The translations under genes and the position numbers were made by a program. DNA of 64,000 bases from Gordonia gummivorans. Lineage in GTDB: Bacteria > Actinomycetota > Actinomycetes > Mycobacteriales > Mycobacteriaceae. The stretch is taken from contig NZ_JAKWBF010000003.1 in assembly GCF_022513585.1 (NCBI RefSeq), forward strand, positions 124,001 through 188,000, given 5' to 3'. The notes under the pieces were generated by a model. That model was not told where the DNA came from. It worked only from the letters and a program-made list of their open reading frames with translations, and searched no databases. Shown one piece after another: positions 7,930 through 17,093 of the stretch (position 1 is the stretch's first letter; every line of letters begins with the position of its first letter).

Positions 7930-9488
7930 TAAGCACAGATCCCGCACCACTGTCCGCCGGCGACGCGGACGAATCCCACGGCCTCTCCGACTTCGGCTAC
8001 AAGGAGTCCCTCGACCGGAGCATCGGGAAGTTCGCCAGCTTCGCCGCCGGAGTCAGCTACATCTCTATTCTGACCGGGACGTTCCAGCTCTTCTGGTTCG
8101 GTTTCGGGACTGCCGGGCCCGCGTATCTGTGGTCGTGGCCGATGGTGTTCGTCGGACAGCTCTGTGTCGCACTGTGTTTCATGGAACTCGCCGCCAAGTA
8201 CCCGGTGGCCGGGTCGGTGTACAACTGGGCCAAACGCCTCGGCAGCCAGATCGTGGGCTGGTCGGCCGGTTGGCTGATGTTCACCGCGTCGGTCGTCACG
8301 CTCTCCGCCGTCGTCCTTGCCCTGCAACTCAACCTGCCCCGACTCTGGAGCGGCTTCCAGTTCTACGGGAGTGCGGACAACACCACCGACGCCGCGGTCA
8401 ACGCGGTGATCCTCGGCGCCATCATGATCGCCTTCACCACCACCATCAATGCGTGGAGTGTCAAACTGATGGCCCTGATCAACTCGGTGGGAGTGTTCGT
8501 CGAACTCATCGCCGCCGTCCTCATCGCCATCATCTTGGCCTGCAACATCACCCGCGGTCCGCAGGTCTTCCTCTCCACCAACGGTTACGGCGCGGGCGAG
8601 AGCGGCGGCTACCTGGGCGCCTTCCTCGTTGCCTCCCTTGCGTCGGGCTATGTCATGTACGGATTCGACACGGCCAGTTCGCTGGGCGAGGAGACCGTGG
8701 AACCGCGACGCACCGCACCCAAGGCCATCCTGCGGGCCATTCTTGCGTCCTTCGTGATCGGCGGTGCGATCCTGGTGTTCGCGATCATGGCCGCCCCCAA
8801 CCTCGACGATCCGCAACTCGGCGAATCCTCCGGTAGCTTGCAGTACATCGTGGAGTCCGTGATGTGGGGCCCGATGGGCGACATCTTCCTGGTGGCGATC
8901 GTCGTCGCGGTGACCGTGTGTTCGCTCGCCGTGCACACCGCCGCCATCCGGCTGATGTTCGCCATGGCCCGCGACAACGCCCTGCCCTTCGGCGAGAAAC
9001 TCGCCAGGGTGCATCCCATTCGTCAGACCCCGGTCATCCCGTCGCTCGTCATCGGGATCGTCGCCGTGCTCATCCTGGTCATCAACATCAACCAGCCCAA
9101 CATCTTCACGGTGCTCACCTCGATCGCCATCATCATGATCTATCTGGCCTACCTGCTGGTGACGGGTCCGATGCTGGTGAAGCGTTTCCGTGGTGAGTGG
9201 CCACCGAAGGATCTGGCCCCGGGCGGGTATTTCACGATGGGCCGCTGGGGCATCGTGATCAACATCGCCGCCGTGGTGTGGGGCGTCGGGATGTCCCTCA
9301 ACCTCGCCTGGCCGCGCGAGGCGGTGTACGGCACCCCCTGGTACAACACGTGGGGCGCCTTCGTCTACATCGGCATCATCTTCGGTGCCGGGTTCATCTG
9401 GTACCTCGTCAAGGGCCGTCGCCACATCGGCGTTCTCGCCTCACATTCCAGCGCGTCGGTGGCCGATCGGATCGGCGGCGGACTGTGA
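7902..9488 (+). CDS. APC-family amino acid/amine permease
   Basis: This polytopic membrane protein has about 12 hydrophobic helices and the APC pattern (GVSYISILTGTFQLFWFG in the first helix, then ELAAKYPVAGSVYNWAKR, then GFDTASSLGEETVEPRR). Its place between betaine-aldehyde dehydrogenase and the GMC oxidoreductase suggests uptake of choline or a related amine; that is inference. The start is uncertain. GTG 7902 (used here) overlaps betB by 28 nt, but the best ribosome-binding site AAGGA (7918-7922) points to a CTG at 7926 or an ATA at 7929, giving a protein beginning STDPAPLS. No ATG or TTG lies nearby. Confidence 0.85.
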   Translation: MVHPREGRLISTDPAPLSAGDADESHGLSDFGYKESLDRSIGKFASFAAGVSYISILTGTFQLFWFGFGTAGPAYLWSWPMVFVGQLCVALCFMELAAKYPVAGSVYNWAKRLGSQIVGWSAGWLMFTASVVTLSAVVLALQLNLPRLWSGFQFYGSADNTTDAAVNAVILGAIMIAFTTTINAWSVKLMALINSVGVFVELIAAVLIAIILACNITRGPQVFLSTNGYGAGESGGYLGAFLVASLASGYVMYGFDTASSLGEETVEPRRTAPKAILRAILASFVIGGAILVFAIMAAPNLDDPQLGESSGSLQYIVESVMWGPMGDIFLVAIVVAVTVCSLAVHTAAIRLMFAMARDNALPFGEKLARVHPIRQTPVIPSLVIGIVAVLILVININQPNIFTVLTSIAIIMIYLAYLLVTGPMLVKRFRGEWPPKDLAPGGYFTMGRWGIVINIAAVVWGVGMSLNLAWPREAVYGTPWYNTWGAFVYIGIIFGAGFIWYLVKGRRHIGVLASHSSASVADRIGGGL

Positions 9489-9533
9489 ATCCGTCGATGA
9501 TCTGCACCAGCGTCGAGAAAGGGTGAATTGTCC

Positions 9534-11111
9534 ATGACCACCTACGACTACGTGATCGCCGGCGGCGGAACGGCGGGTTGCCTTCTCGCCGCCCGACTTT
9601 CGGAAGATCCGGACACGACGGTGTGTCTGATCGAAGCCGGCCCCAGCGACGTCGACGACCCGAACATCCTGGTGCTCAAGGAGTGGATGCACCTGCTCGA
9701 CTCCGGATATGACTGGGACTATCCCGTCGAGCCACAGGAGAAGGGCAACAGCTTCATGCGGCACGCACGGGCAAAGGTGCTCGGCGGCTGCTCATCGCAC
9801 AACTCGTGTATCGCCTTCTGGCCGTTGGCTCAAGGCCTGCGTGACTGGGAGGCGGCAGGTGCCACCGGTTGGGGTCCCGACGGGGTGCTCCCGTTTGTGT
9901 CCCGAGTGGAGAACAACGTCGCAGACGGTGACTACCAAGGCTTTCCGCACGGCCACGACGGTCCGGTGCGGCTGCGCGACGTGCCACCGAATGACCCGTG
10001 CGGTCAGGCCGTCCTCGACGCCGCAGCACTGGTCGACCTGCCGACCGTGCAGTTCAATCGCGACGACTGGCATCTCAACGGCGCGGGCTGGTTGCAGATC
10101 AATGCGAATGAGGCGGGCGAACGGATGTCCTCGTCGCACGCCTACCTGCACCCGATCCTCGGGAAGCGGCCCAACCTGACCGTCCTCACGGACAGTTGGA
10201 TCAGCACCATCCTGATCGACGACGCGTTGCGTGCCACCGGTGTTCGATTCCAGCGGCCAGACCTCACCGGTTACGACGAGGTGACCGCACGCCGCGAGAT
10301 CATCGTCACCGCCGGGGCCATCGACACACCGAAGCTGCTGATGCTCAGCGGGATCGGACCGGCAGATCATCTGCGCGACATGGGTATCGATGTCCGCGTC
10401 GACGCGCCCGGAGTCGGCGAGAACCTCGACGACCACGTCGAGGGTCTGGTGTTCTGGGAAGCCGCCCAACCCATGGTCACCGATTCGACCCAGTGGTGGG
10501 AGATCGGCCTGTTCGCGACCACCGAGGAGGGTCTCGACCACTCGGACCTGATGATGCACTACGGCAGCGTCCCGTTCGACATGAACACGCTGCGGTGGGG
10601 ATACCCGACCACCGACAACGGTTTCTGCCTGACCCCCAACGTAACTCAGGGCCGCTCACGCGGCACCGTGCGGCTGCGCTCCCGCGACTTCCGGGATCGC
10701 CCGAAGGTCGATCCGCGCTACTTCACCGACCCCGACGGCCACGACGAGAAGGTGATGCTGGCCGGCGTCCGGATGGCCCGGACCATCGCCGAGCAGAGCC
10801 CCCTGCGGGAGTGGATCGGCCGCGAACTCGCACCCGGACCCGACGCGGTCACCGACGCGGACCTGATCGACTACATCCACAAGACCCACAACACCGTCTA
10901 CCACCCGGCCGGTACCGCCAGAATGGGTTCGGCCGACGACCCCCTCGCGGTCCTCGACCCTACCCTGAAAGTCAAGGGAGTCCGCGGTTTACGGGTTGTC
11001 GATGCGTCGGCGATGCCCAAACTCCCGGTGGTGAACCCCAACATCACCGTCATGACCATGGCCGAGAAGTGTGCCGACCTGATCGGATCGGCGCACCGCA
11101 GCGGTGAGTGA
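9534..11111 (+). CDS. betA: GMC oxidoreductase, choline dehydrogenase/oxidase-like
   Basis: The product is about 525 residues long. It has the N-terminal FAD-binding motif DYVIAGGGTAGCLLAARL, the GMC signature 2 region (VTAGAIDTPKLLMLSGIG), and the C-terminal catalytic histidine segment HPAGTARMG followed by VNPNITVMTMAEK. GMC enzymes oxidise alcohols such as choline to betaine aldehyde. With the aldehyde dehydrogenase and permease upstream the likely pathway is choline to glycine betaine. ATG 9534 is preferred over TTG 9528 because AAAGGG (9518-9523) then sits 10 nt upstream. Whether electrons go to oxygen or to the respiratory chain cannot be read from sequence. Confidence 0.87.
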   Translation: MTTYDYVIAGGGTAGCLLAARLSEDPDTTVCLIEAGPSDVDDPNILVLKEWMHLLDSGYDWDYPVEPQEKGNSFMRHARAKVLGGCSSHNSCIAFWPLAQGLRDWEAAGATGWGPDGVLPFVSRVENNVADGDYQGFPHGHDGPVRLRDVPPNDPCGQAVLDAAALVDLPTVQFNRDDWHLNGAGWLQINANEAGERMSSSHAYLHPILGKRPNLTVLTDSWISTILIDDALRATGVRFQRPDLTGYDEVTARREIIVTAGAIDTPKLLMLSGIGPADHLRDMGIDVRVDAPGVGENLDDHVEGLVFWEAAQPMVTDSTQWWEIGLFATTEEGLDHSDLMMHYGSVPFDMNTLRWGYPTTDNGFCLTPNVTQGRSRGTVRLRSRDFRDRPKVDPRYFTDPDGHDEKVMLAGVRMARTIAEQSPLREWIGRELAPGPDAVTDADLIDYIHKTHNTVYHPAGTARMGSADDPLAVLDPTLKVKGVRGLRVVDASAMPKLPVVNPNITVMTMAEKCADLIGSAHRSGE

Positions 11112-12939
11112 ACCCGGCGTCGCTCTTGCCGAGTTCCTCGGCGCCCGGATGCCGTTCCAAGAACTCGGCGACGACGAACTGGCAAGCGTCGCAGACCAAT
11201 CTGAGGTACGGCGAATACCGGCAGGCGGGGTTGTCGCCGAGTACGGTGACGGCGCACCGGATGCCGTGTCCATGCTGTACAGCGGCCGGGTTGCCCTGAC
11301 CGCACCCGGCGACGACATCACGGATGCGTTCGAGATGATCGGTCCCGGTGAGCTCTTCGGATACCTGCCGTTGATCATCGGTGCGGCCGCGCGATTCTCG
11401 GCCTGGGCGATCGAACCCTCCGTCGTGATCGCACTGCCGGCCGACACGATGCGCGAACTCTTCGGCCGTCGCTGCGGCCTGACCTTCGTCGCCAGCAACG
11501 CCTGGCGCTCGATCGAGGCACGCCAGCCCGCGTCGAACAGCTGGACGTCGTCGACCCGCGTCGCGGAATTGGTCAAGCGCCCACCGATCGTGGTGGACGC
11601 GGACACGCCGGTTGCCGACGCCGTGCGCGCCATGGGTTCGGCGGGCGAATCCGCTGTGCTGATCCCACACCCGGACGGCAGTCTCGGCATCGTCACCGAG
11701 AGCGATGTCACCCACCGAGTTGGCGGGGCCGGATTGCCCTCGTCGGTTCCGGTGTCGCAGATCATGACTCATCCGGCGCGCACCGTCGACGCCGACCGCT
11801 ACGCCATCACCACCTGGCTGGAGATGCTCGAAGCGCAGGTTCGGCACATGCCGGTCTGCGACCCGCGTGGCAAGGCGGTGGGGGTGCTCGACGAGACCGA
11901 CCTGCTGGTCGCCGCCAGCCGTGGCGGGTCCTTGCAGCGAACGATCGCCGAGGCCCGCGACGCGAAGGGTCTCGCCCGGCAAACCCAGTCCATCCGCCGA
12001 CTTGCCGACGAACTGTTCGGCTCCGGACTGGATGCCGAATCCACCAGCGGTGTCTTGTCTTTGGTCATCGACACCGCAGCACGACGCGCCGTTGAGTTGT
12101 CGCTCGCCGATCGTCCCGAAGTGAACGGCTTCGCCTGGATCACGCTCGGGAGCATCGCCCGTCGCGAGGCGATGCCGTCCTCGGACATCGACTCCGCGCT
12201 GAGCTGGTCGGACGAGAACGACGGTCGTGCACACCAATTCCGCGACATGGCGCGTCGCACACACGAGATCCTGGCCGTCGGCGATCTGCCCGAGGACTCC
12301 AACGGCGCCGTGGCCTACCTTCCGCGGTTCTCGAGATCTGCCACCGCCTGGACCGAGGCCGCACGAGGGTGGCTCGACGAGCCGTTGTCCGATCGCGGAC
12401 TCATCATGTCGTCACTGCTGATCGACGGGCGGGTCATCGTCGGCCCGGCCGCCCTGCACACCGCACCGTCGGCCTACGCGTCGATGCCGACCGACCACCC
12501 GGAAGCCCTGCGCCTACAGCTTCTCGACGCGTTGTCCCTCAAGCCGAGAGTCCGCGCCGGCCGGCCCTCGCTGTTGCGTCGCAGCGACACCGTGGACCTC
12601 AAGACCCACGTGGTCTCCCCCGTCGTGAACCCGGCACGCTGGGCCGGTCTCACCGCCGGCGTCACGTGCGCTCCCACACCCGCACGGCTCCACAGCGCCG
12701 TCGATGCCGGGTCACTCGCCGGCGCCGACGCGTCGGTCCTGCACGAGGTGTTTTCCCTGACTCAGCGCATCCGCATGCGACGCCAGATCGAACAGATCCG
12801 GGCGGGCCACACCCCAGGCGACCTGGTCGTGATGAGTGAACTCACGCCGCTGGAACGCAGCATGCTCGCCGAGGGCGTCCGCGAGATCGCCGACATCCAG
12901 CGCCGGGTGCGCAACCGGGCTGCGCTCACGGGATCGTGA
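11104..12939 (+). CDS. cNMP-binding / CBS-pair / DUF294 nucleotidyltransferase protein
   Basis: The 611-residue protein has a cyclic-nucleotide-binding-like domain (about residues 10-130), two CBS motifs (about 155-275, with [19 protein letters not shown] and [19 protein letters not shown]), a DUF294 nucleotidyltransferase domain (about 300-430, with the GS...D.D signature in [20 protein letters not shown]), and a DUF294 C-terminal helical domain (about 450-590). Members are predicted signal-transducing nucleotidyltransferases resembling GlnD. The GTG start overlaps the betA stop by 8 nt, so it is the last gene of the choline operon and may sense its energy or nucleotide state. That role is inference; the target is unknown. 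Confidence 0.85.
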   Translation: MSEPGVALAEFLGARMPFQELGDDELASVADQSEVRRIPAGGVVAEYGDGAPDAVSMLYSGRVALTAPGDDITDAFEMIGPGELFGYLPLIIGAAARFSAWAIEPSVVIALPADTMRELFGRRCGLTFVASNAWRSIEARQPASNSWTSSTRVAELVKRPPIVVDADTPVADAVRAMGSAGESAVLIPHPDGSLGIVTESDVTHRVGGAGLPSSVPVSQIMTHPARTVDADRYAITTWLEMLEAQVRHMPVCDPRGKAVGVLDETDLLVAASRGGSLQRTIAEARDAKGLARQTQSIRRLADELFGSGLDAESTSGVLSLVIDTAARRAVELSLADRPEVNGFAWITLGSIARREAMPSSDIDSALSWSDENDGRAHQFRDMARRTHEILAVGDLPEDSNGAVAYLPRFSRSATAWTEAARGWLDEPLSDRGLIMSSLLIDGRVIVGPAALHTAPSAYASMPTDHPEALRLQLLDALSLKPRVRAGRPSLLRRSDTVDLKTHVVSPVVNPARWAGLTAGVTCAPTPARLHSAVDAGSLAGADASVLHEVFSLTQRIRMRRQIEQIRAGHTPGDLVVMSELTPLERSMLAEGVREIADIQRRVRNRAALTGS

Positions 12940-13034
12940 CGGCGCGTCGCCGCCGACACTCTGTGTCCTCTGTGACAACCTGTGTGCTGCAGCACCCGGC
13001 TTGTCCGACTCGACACAGTGTGTGGTGCGGAAAC

Positions 13035-13075
13035 GAGGAAGCCCTGACCGGATTTCTCCAGGCCAGGGCCTCTTC
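13035..13075 (-). terminator. Hairpin terminator downstream of tRNA-Pro
   Basis: GAGGAAGCCCTGACC (13035-13049) pairs with GGCCAGGGCCTCTTC (13061-13075) with a few mismatches around an 11-nt loop. On the minus strand it lies 18 nt beyond the tRNA 3' end and is followed by CGTTTCC, a weak T-tract. It may also stop the convergent choline operon. Confidence 0.6.
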
Positions 13076-13093
13076 TGCAATCTCAACCTTGCG

Positions 13094-13167
<74 letters not shown>

Positions 13168-13370
13168 TGTGTAGCCTGCGATAGCTTACCCCGACCCGTC
13201 GCGACAACTAAATCCGCAGTTCAGAGCGTCAATTTCGCAGGTCGACGCCCGGGCATTGAGTTCAGCCGGGTTGGAATCATCCATTTTGGGCGATACAGAC
13301 CCGTCGAACATGCAGGATCATCTCGACCGAACCTTCCGTGTTCGCACCCTTCGGGAAAGGACCCATCACC

Positions 13371-13793
13371 ATGAGCAACGTGGATCAGCAGGCGCAAGGC
13401 GGTGCCAAGCAAGGCTTTGCATTCGGCATCTCCATCGTGGCCGCCGCTCTGCTGTTCGTCGCCGGGCTTGTTGCCGTATTCCAGGGCATCTCGGCCCTCG
13501 CCAACGACGACATCTTCGTCCGGACACCCAACTACGTCTTCCAGTTCGACCTCACCTCGTGGGGCTGGATCCACCTGATCCTCGGCATCCTCGCCGTCCT
13601 CATCGCGGGTGGTCTCGCGGTGGGCGCGGACTGGGCCCGAGTCTCGGCGATCATCATCGCGTCGCTGTCGATCATCGCCCAGTTCCTGTGGCTGCCCTAC
13701 TACCCGGCCTGGGCGATCCTGATCATCGTCCTCGACATCATCGTCATCTGGGCGGTCTCCACCTGGAAGCCGAACGACGTCTACAACGGCTGA
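13371..13793 (+). CDS. Small four-helix membrane protein (DUF7144-like)
   Basis: The 140-residue protein has four hydrophobic helices (about residues 15-38, 58-82, 86-108 and 110-130) and a conserved aromatic loop (PNYVFQFDLTSWGWIHLILG) ahead of the second. This pattern is common to small integral membrane proteins of actinobacteria annotated as DUF7144; no function is established. ATG 13371 follows GGGAAAGGA at good spacing. A strong terminator hairpin follows, so it is probably a single-gene transcript. Confidence 0.8.
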   Translation: MSNVDQQAQGGAKQGFAFGISIVAAALLFVAGLVAVFQGISALANDDIFVRTPNYVFQFDLTSWGWIHLILGILAVLIAGGLAVGADWARVSAIIIASLSIIAQFLWLPYYPAWAILIIVLDIIVIWAVSTWKPNDVYNG

Positions 13794-13812
13794 ACGCAGC
13801 TGAACACCGCCG

Positions 13813-13844
13813 ACGGCGGGCGAGGCACATGCCTCGCCCGCCGT
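13813..13844 (+). terminator. Strong hairpin terminator
   Basis: A perfect 15-bp inverted repeat with a 2-nt centre (ACGGCGGGCGAGGCA / TGCCTCGCCCGCCGT) begins 19 nt after the stop of the upstream membrane-protein gene and is followed by TTGC. It separates that gene from the lipocalin gene. Confidence 0.8.
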
Positions 13845-13924
13845 TTGCATCTGAGCACCACCCATCCACACCCCGGCCCGCACCGAATCGCTCGCACATC
13901 AACCACGAGAAGGGAACTTCACCG

Positions 13925-14551
13925 ATGCGAGCAATGCGCAACACGAGTCGAGCAGTCACCGCGCTCGTCACCTGTGTCCTTGTTTCGGCCGGGCTGTTGC
14001 TGACGTCGGCCACCGCCTCGGCGGCCCCGCTGAAGCCGATCGCCAAACTCGACACGACGCGCTACCTCGGGTCCTGGTGGCAGCTGGCCGCGATCCCGGC
14101 TTTCTTCAACCTCGTTTGCGCGCGAGACACCAAGGCGACCTACACCCCCATCAACGCGACGACCATCGGCGTGAAGAACACCTGTACGACCTTCACCGGT
14201 CAGACCAATGGCGTCCAAGGACGGGCAACAGTGGTCGATCCGGTGACCAAAGCGCAGCTGTCGGTCAAGTTCCCCCAGGTCCCGGTCAGCGTCGATCCCG
14301 GCAACGCGCCCAACTACATCGTCGCCTGGATTTCCGACGGCGCAAAGGCGACCGACCCCTATCGCTTTGCCTTGGTCGGCGATCCGACGCGCCTGTCCGG
14401 ATTTGTCCTCTCGCGTGACAAGGTGGTCTCCACGTCGACCCTGCGGATGCTCCGGGGGCGGGTGGAGAATGCCGGCTTCAACTCGTGCACGTTCCTCATC
14501 TCCCCGACGACCGGTGGGCGCAGCGACTATTCGCCGCTTTGCACCGTCTGA
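13925..14551 (+). CDS. Secreted lipocalin family protein
   Basis: The 208-residue precursor has a clear signal peptide with cleavage probably after ATASA (about residue 38). The mature part starts with the lipocalin motif YLGSWWQLAAIP and contains CARDTKATYTPI, resembling bacterial Blc-type lipocalins that bind small hydrophobic ligands in the envelope. There is no lipobox, so it is predicted to be secreted or periplasmic rather than lipidated. ATG 13925 follows GAGAAGGGAAC. Its end overlaps the convergent AraC gene by 25 nt. Confidence 0.82.
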   Translation: MRAMRNTSRAVTALVTCVLVSAGLLLTSATASAAPLKPIAKLDTTRYLGSWWQLAAIPAFFNLVCARDTKATYTPINATTIGVKNTCTTFTGQTNGVQGRATVVDPVTKAQLSVKFPQVPVSVDPGNAPNYIVAWISDGAKATDPYRFALVGDPTRLSGFVLSRDKVVSTSTLRMLRGRVENAGFNSCTFLISPTTGGRSDYSPLCTV

Positions 14552-15681
14552 TCGTCGGGTTCGGAAGCAGACGAATCCGTGTCGAATACATCTCCGAAAA
14601 CCGCGCGACCCGTAGGTGACTCGCGATCCGGCCGTCGCGACCGGAACTCGGCCGGTGTCATCCCGAAGGCGAGCCGGAACCGATTGCGCATCGCCGACGT
14701 CGAGGCGAAGCCGGCGGCCCGCGCTACCTCGTCGAGCCGCTTCCGCGGCTGCGCGAGGAGCACCGAACGGACCTCTTGGAGCCGACGATTCGCGATCAGA
14801 TCCGCGAGCGATTCGCCGGCAGCCGAGAAATGTCGGTACATCTGACGACGACTGACGTGCAGCTCACGGGATAGCTGTGGCGCCGCGAACTCGGGGTCGC
14901 GGAAACGCTGCTCGATCAGCGCCTGGGCGCGGGCACGAACGGTACGGTTCGTGTCGTCCAAGCGGTGGGTTTGGTAGAGCTCTTGTGCGAGAACGGCCTT
15001 CACCAGATTGACGGCGGCACCCTGGGCGGCCGACGTGGCCGCGGCGCCGGCGTTGCCGGTCGAATCCGCCTGCGCGAGCCGGCGCAAGAAGGTTGTGACC
15101 GCACGCACCAATGCCGTGTCGGGCGAGACATGCTGGAAGCGTGAGAGATTGGCAGCCACCTCCTCTCCGAGCTCCACCATCGGTATGCGGAGCTGGATCG
15201 TCTCACACACGTCATCGAGGGTGACGGTGCCGAGCATGAGACTGCTCAGAACCACCAATTGGCCTGCCCGGAAATCCATCCGGTCACGTCCCGACGGGGA
15301 GGTGACACTGCCCGACGCCGAATTGATGAGCAGAACCAGTGCCGCCTCGTCCGCCGGGGCCGGCGCGATGCGACGCACCGAACATGCTGTCGACAGTCCG
15401 TTGATCACTTCGATCGCGCCGATCCGCTCCGCGTACATCAGTGCTTCAAAGCCATCCGGATCGGTTGAACTGATGCGAAGCGGTCCGTGTAGCTCGTTCA
15501 TACCGCGCCGCCCGCGATACCGTTGCACGGCATCCGAATCGCCGGCGAATCGGGCGATCCATCGATCCACGCGATCGCGGTCGAGCACGGACGGGGAAAC
15601 CTGCGGCCGGTTCGAGAGGTACGGCGGAACAACGTGGGATGCGACCGTTTGCGCGCGCGGACCACCATAGACCTCGGTCAT
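14527..15681 (-). CDS. AraC-family transcriptional regulator
   Basis: The 384-residue protein has an N-terminal AraC-binding-like (cupin-type) region and a C-terminal double helix-turn-helix (about residues 255-360: FAAPQLSRELHVSRRQMYRHF, then DEVARAAGFASTSAMRNRFRLAFGMTPAEFR). Its ATG overlaps the stop of the upstream AraC gene by 4 nt (ATGA), so two different AraC regulators are made from one transcript. It is more diverged from the other two AraC proteins here than they are from each other. The effector is unknown. Confidence 0.88.
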   Translation of the reverse strand: MTEVYGGPRAQTVASHVVPPYLSNRPQVSPSVLDRDRVDRWIARFAGDSDAVQRYRGRRGMNELHGPLRISSTDPDGFEALMYAERIGAIEVINGLSTACSVRRIAPAPADEAALVLLINSASGSVTSPSGRDRMDFRAGQLVVLSSLMLGTVTLDDVCETIQLRIPMVELGEEVAANLSRFQHVSPDTALVRAVTTFLRRLAQADSTGNAGAAATSAAQGAAVNLVKAVLAQELYQTHRLDDTNRTVRARAQALIEQRFRDPEFAAPQLSRELHVSRRQMYRHFSAAGESLADLIANRRLQEVRSVLLAQPRKRLDEVARAAGFASTSAMRNRFRLAFGMTPAEFRSRRPDRESPTGRAVFGDVFDTDSSASEPDDQTVQSGE

Positions 15682-16718
15682 GCCTCACTCCCCACATGTC
15701 GGTCCTCCGGCACGTCGTCCTCTTCGGCGACGCGCCGATAGTCGTCGGGCGTGACTCCGTACCGCGCCCGGAATCGGTTGCGCAGGGTGGCCACGGACGG
15801 GAACCCGGCCGATCGCGCAATACCTTCGAGGCGCACCCGCTCCGGTCCGGCCAGCAGTGTCCGCGCCAGTTCCAGTCGCCGCTCGTTGAGCATCTCCGAC
15901 AAGGACATGTCCAATTCCTCGAGGTTCCGGTAGAGCTGCCGCTTGCTGACGTGAAGGTGCCGGGCGAGTGTTGTCGCACCGAAAGCCGGGTCGCGGAAGT
16001 TGCGGTCGACGAGGTCGACGATGACTGCGCGCAAGACGTCCGGATCATCTCCCGGGCGGCGATCGGGCTCCTCACTCTGGTCCAGTACTGCACGAACCAC
16101 CTCGATCGCGGCGAGTTCGGTGTCGAGATCGACGTCGGCGCCTCCGACCGCGACGTCACGGGCCAGGCACGACACGAGACTGGCGCACGACCGTGTCAGC
16201 GGGGTGTCGGGCACCGTCGGGGGAACCGTCGCGCCGGCAGCGATGTCTCCACCCAGCACCTCGGTGGGCACCCAGATACCTGCGGAGTCGGACACTCCGT
16301 GGGTCGTCAGGTCGTAGGGCAGTCGGCTGTCGGTGATCGTGAGCCGGCCCGGACCCGATCGGAACTCATGCCCATTGGCTCGTCCCGTCGTTCCGCCGAG
16401 CGTCTGCACGGCGACGATGAGGAAATCGGAGGGATGGTCGCGGATTTGATCACTCGTGCGGCGCGTCCGTACTGCTGTCTGCAACAAGCTGTAAGCGACG
16501 ATCTTCGAAAGTGGCCGCCAATACAGGAGCTGTTCGAAATCATCTGGATTCTCGGCTTCGAGTATCACGAACTCCGCATAAGGGGCGGTGCCTCCGCGAC
16601 CACCGGAACGCGCAAGACGAGAACGATTCGGGCCCAAGCCACCGTCGGGTCCGTTCACTCGGTGCCAATGCTCGATGACAGCGGGGTCAAGCCCGTAACG
16701 CGGCGCGTTCACGTCCAT
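15678..16718 (-). CDS. AraC-family transcriptional regulator (paralogue A)
   Basis: The 346-residue regulator has an AraC-binding-like domain (YWRPLSKIVAYSLLQTAVRT, then DSRLPYDLTTHGVSDS) and a C-terminal AraC helix-turn-helix pair (LARHLHVSKRQLYRNLEE, then GIARSAGFPSVATLRNRFRARYGVTPDDYR). It is a close paralogue of the AraC protein at 18638-19669, with long near-identical stretches over most of its length. It is divergent from the Ntn amide hydrolase gene across a 375-nt gap and is a natural candidate to regulate it. Confidence 0.9.
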   Translation of the reverse strand: MDVNAPRYGLDPAVIEHWHRVNGPDGGLGPNRSRLARSGGRGGTAPYAEFVILEAENPDDFEQLLYWRPLSKIVAYSLLQTAVRTRRTSDQIRDHPSDFLIVAVQTLGGTTGRANGHEFRSGPGRLTITDSRLPYDLTTHGVSDSAGIWVPTEVLGGDIAAGATVPPTVPDTPLTRSCASLVSCLARDVAVGGADVDLDTELAAIEVVRAVLDQSEEPDRRPGDDPDVLRAVIVDLVDRNFRDPAFGATTLARHLHVSKRQLYRNLEELDMSLSEMLNERRLELARTLLAGPERVRLEGIARSAGFPSVATLRNRFRARYGVTPDDYRRVAEEDDVPEDRHVGSEA

Positions 16719-17093
16719 CCCTTCGTGTGGCTAAGCGGCCCCCATAGGCCCATCATTTCATTGTTGCGCTCGATCCAGCACAGGGACTTTGGTCCCGAAA
16801 ATTCGATTTCACCACCCGATGCCCGCAAGCGGTCACGACCAAAAGCGAAATCACACACTGAAGAAGCCACACCTGCGACACAAATCCAGATCGGCCCGAA
16901 CTGTCACGTGCGTGGCGCGTGTTGTGACAATTCGAGTCGTCATTTGTGCCATGTACCGGGTATTCCGGTGCAGGCGGGACGCAGCGGTCGCTCGTGCCGT
17001 TTAGCTTGGCTGTGGAGGATCTCTTGACCTCGGTCGGGGCGTCGTCCCGGCCGTCGACCTCCGTTCGCCTCAAGGAAAGTGACGCTGAAAGAA
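16719..17093. other. Intergenic region between divergent AraC and amide hydrolase genes
   Basis: These 375 nt hold no convincing gene. The segment 16750-16960 is less GC-rich than its surroundings (for example ATCATTTCATTG at 16752), as expected of a divergent control region. I could not pick out a clear operator or a single promoter. Confidence 0.5.

Noticed and set aside
7483-7950. A minus-strand gene opposite the 3' end of betB
   Set aside because: It has no recognisable motif and is explained as a shadow of the aldehyde dehydrogenase gene.
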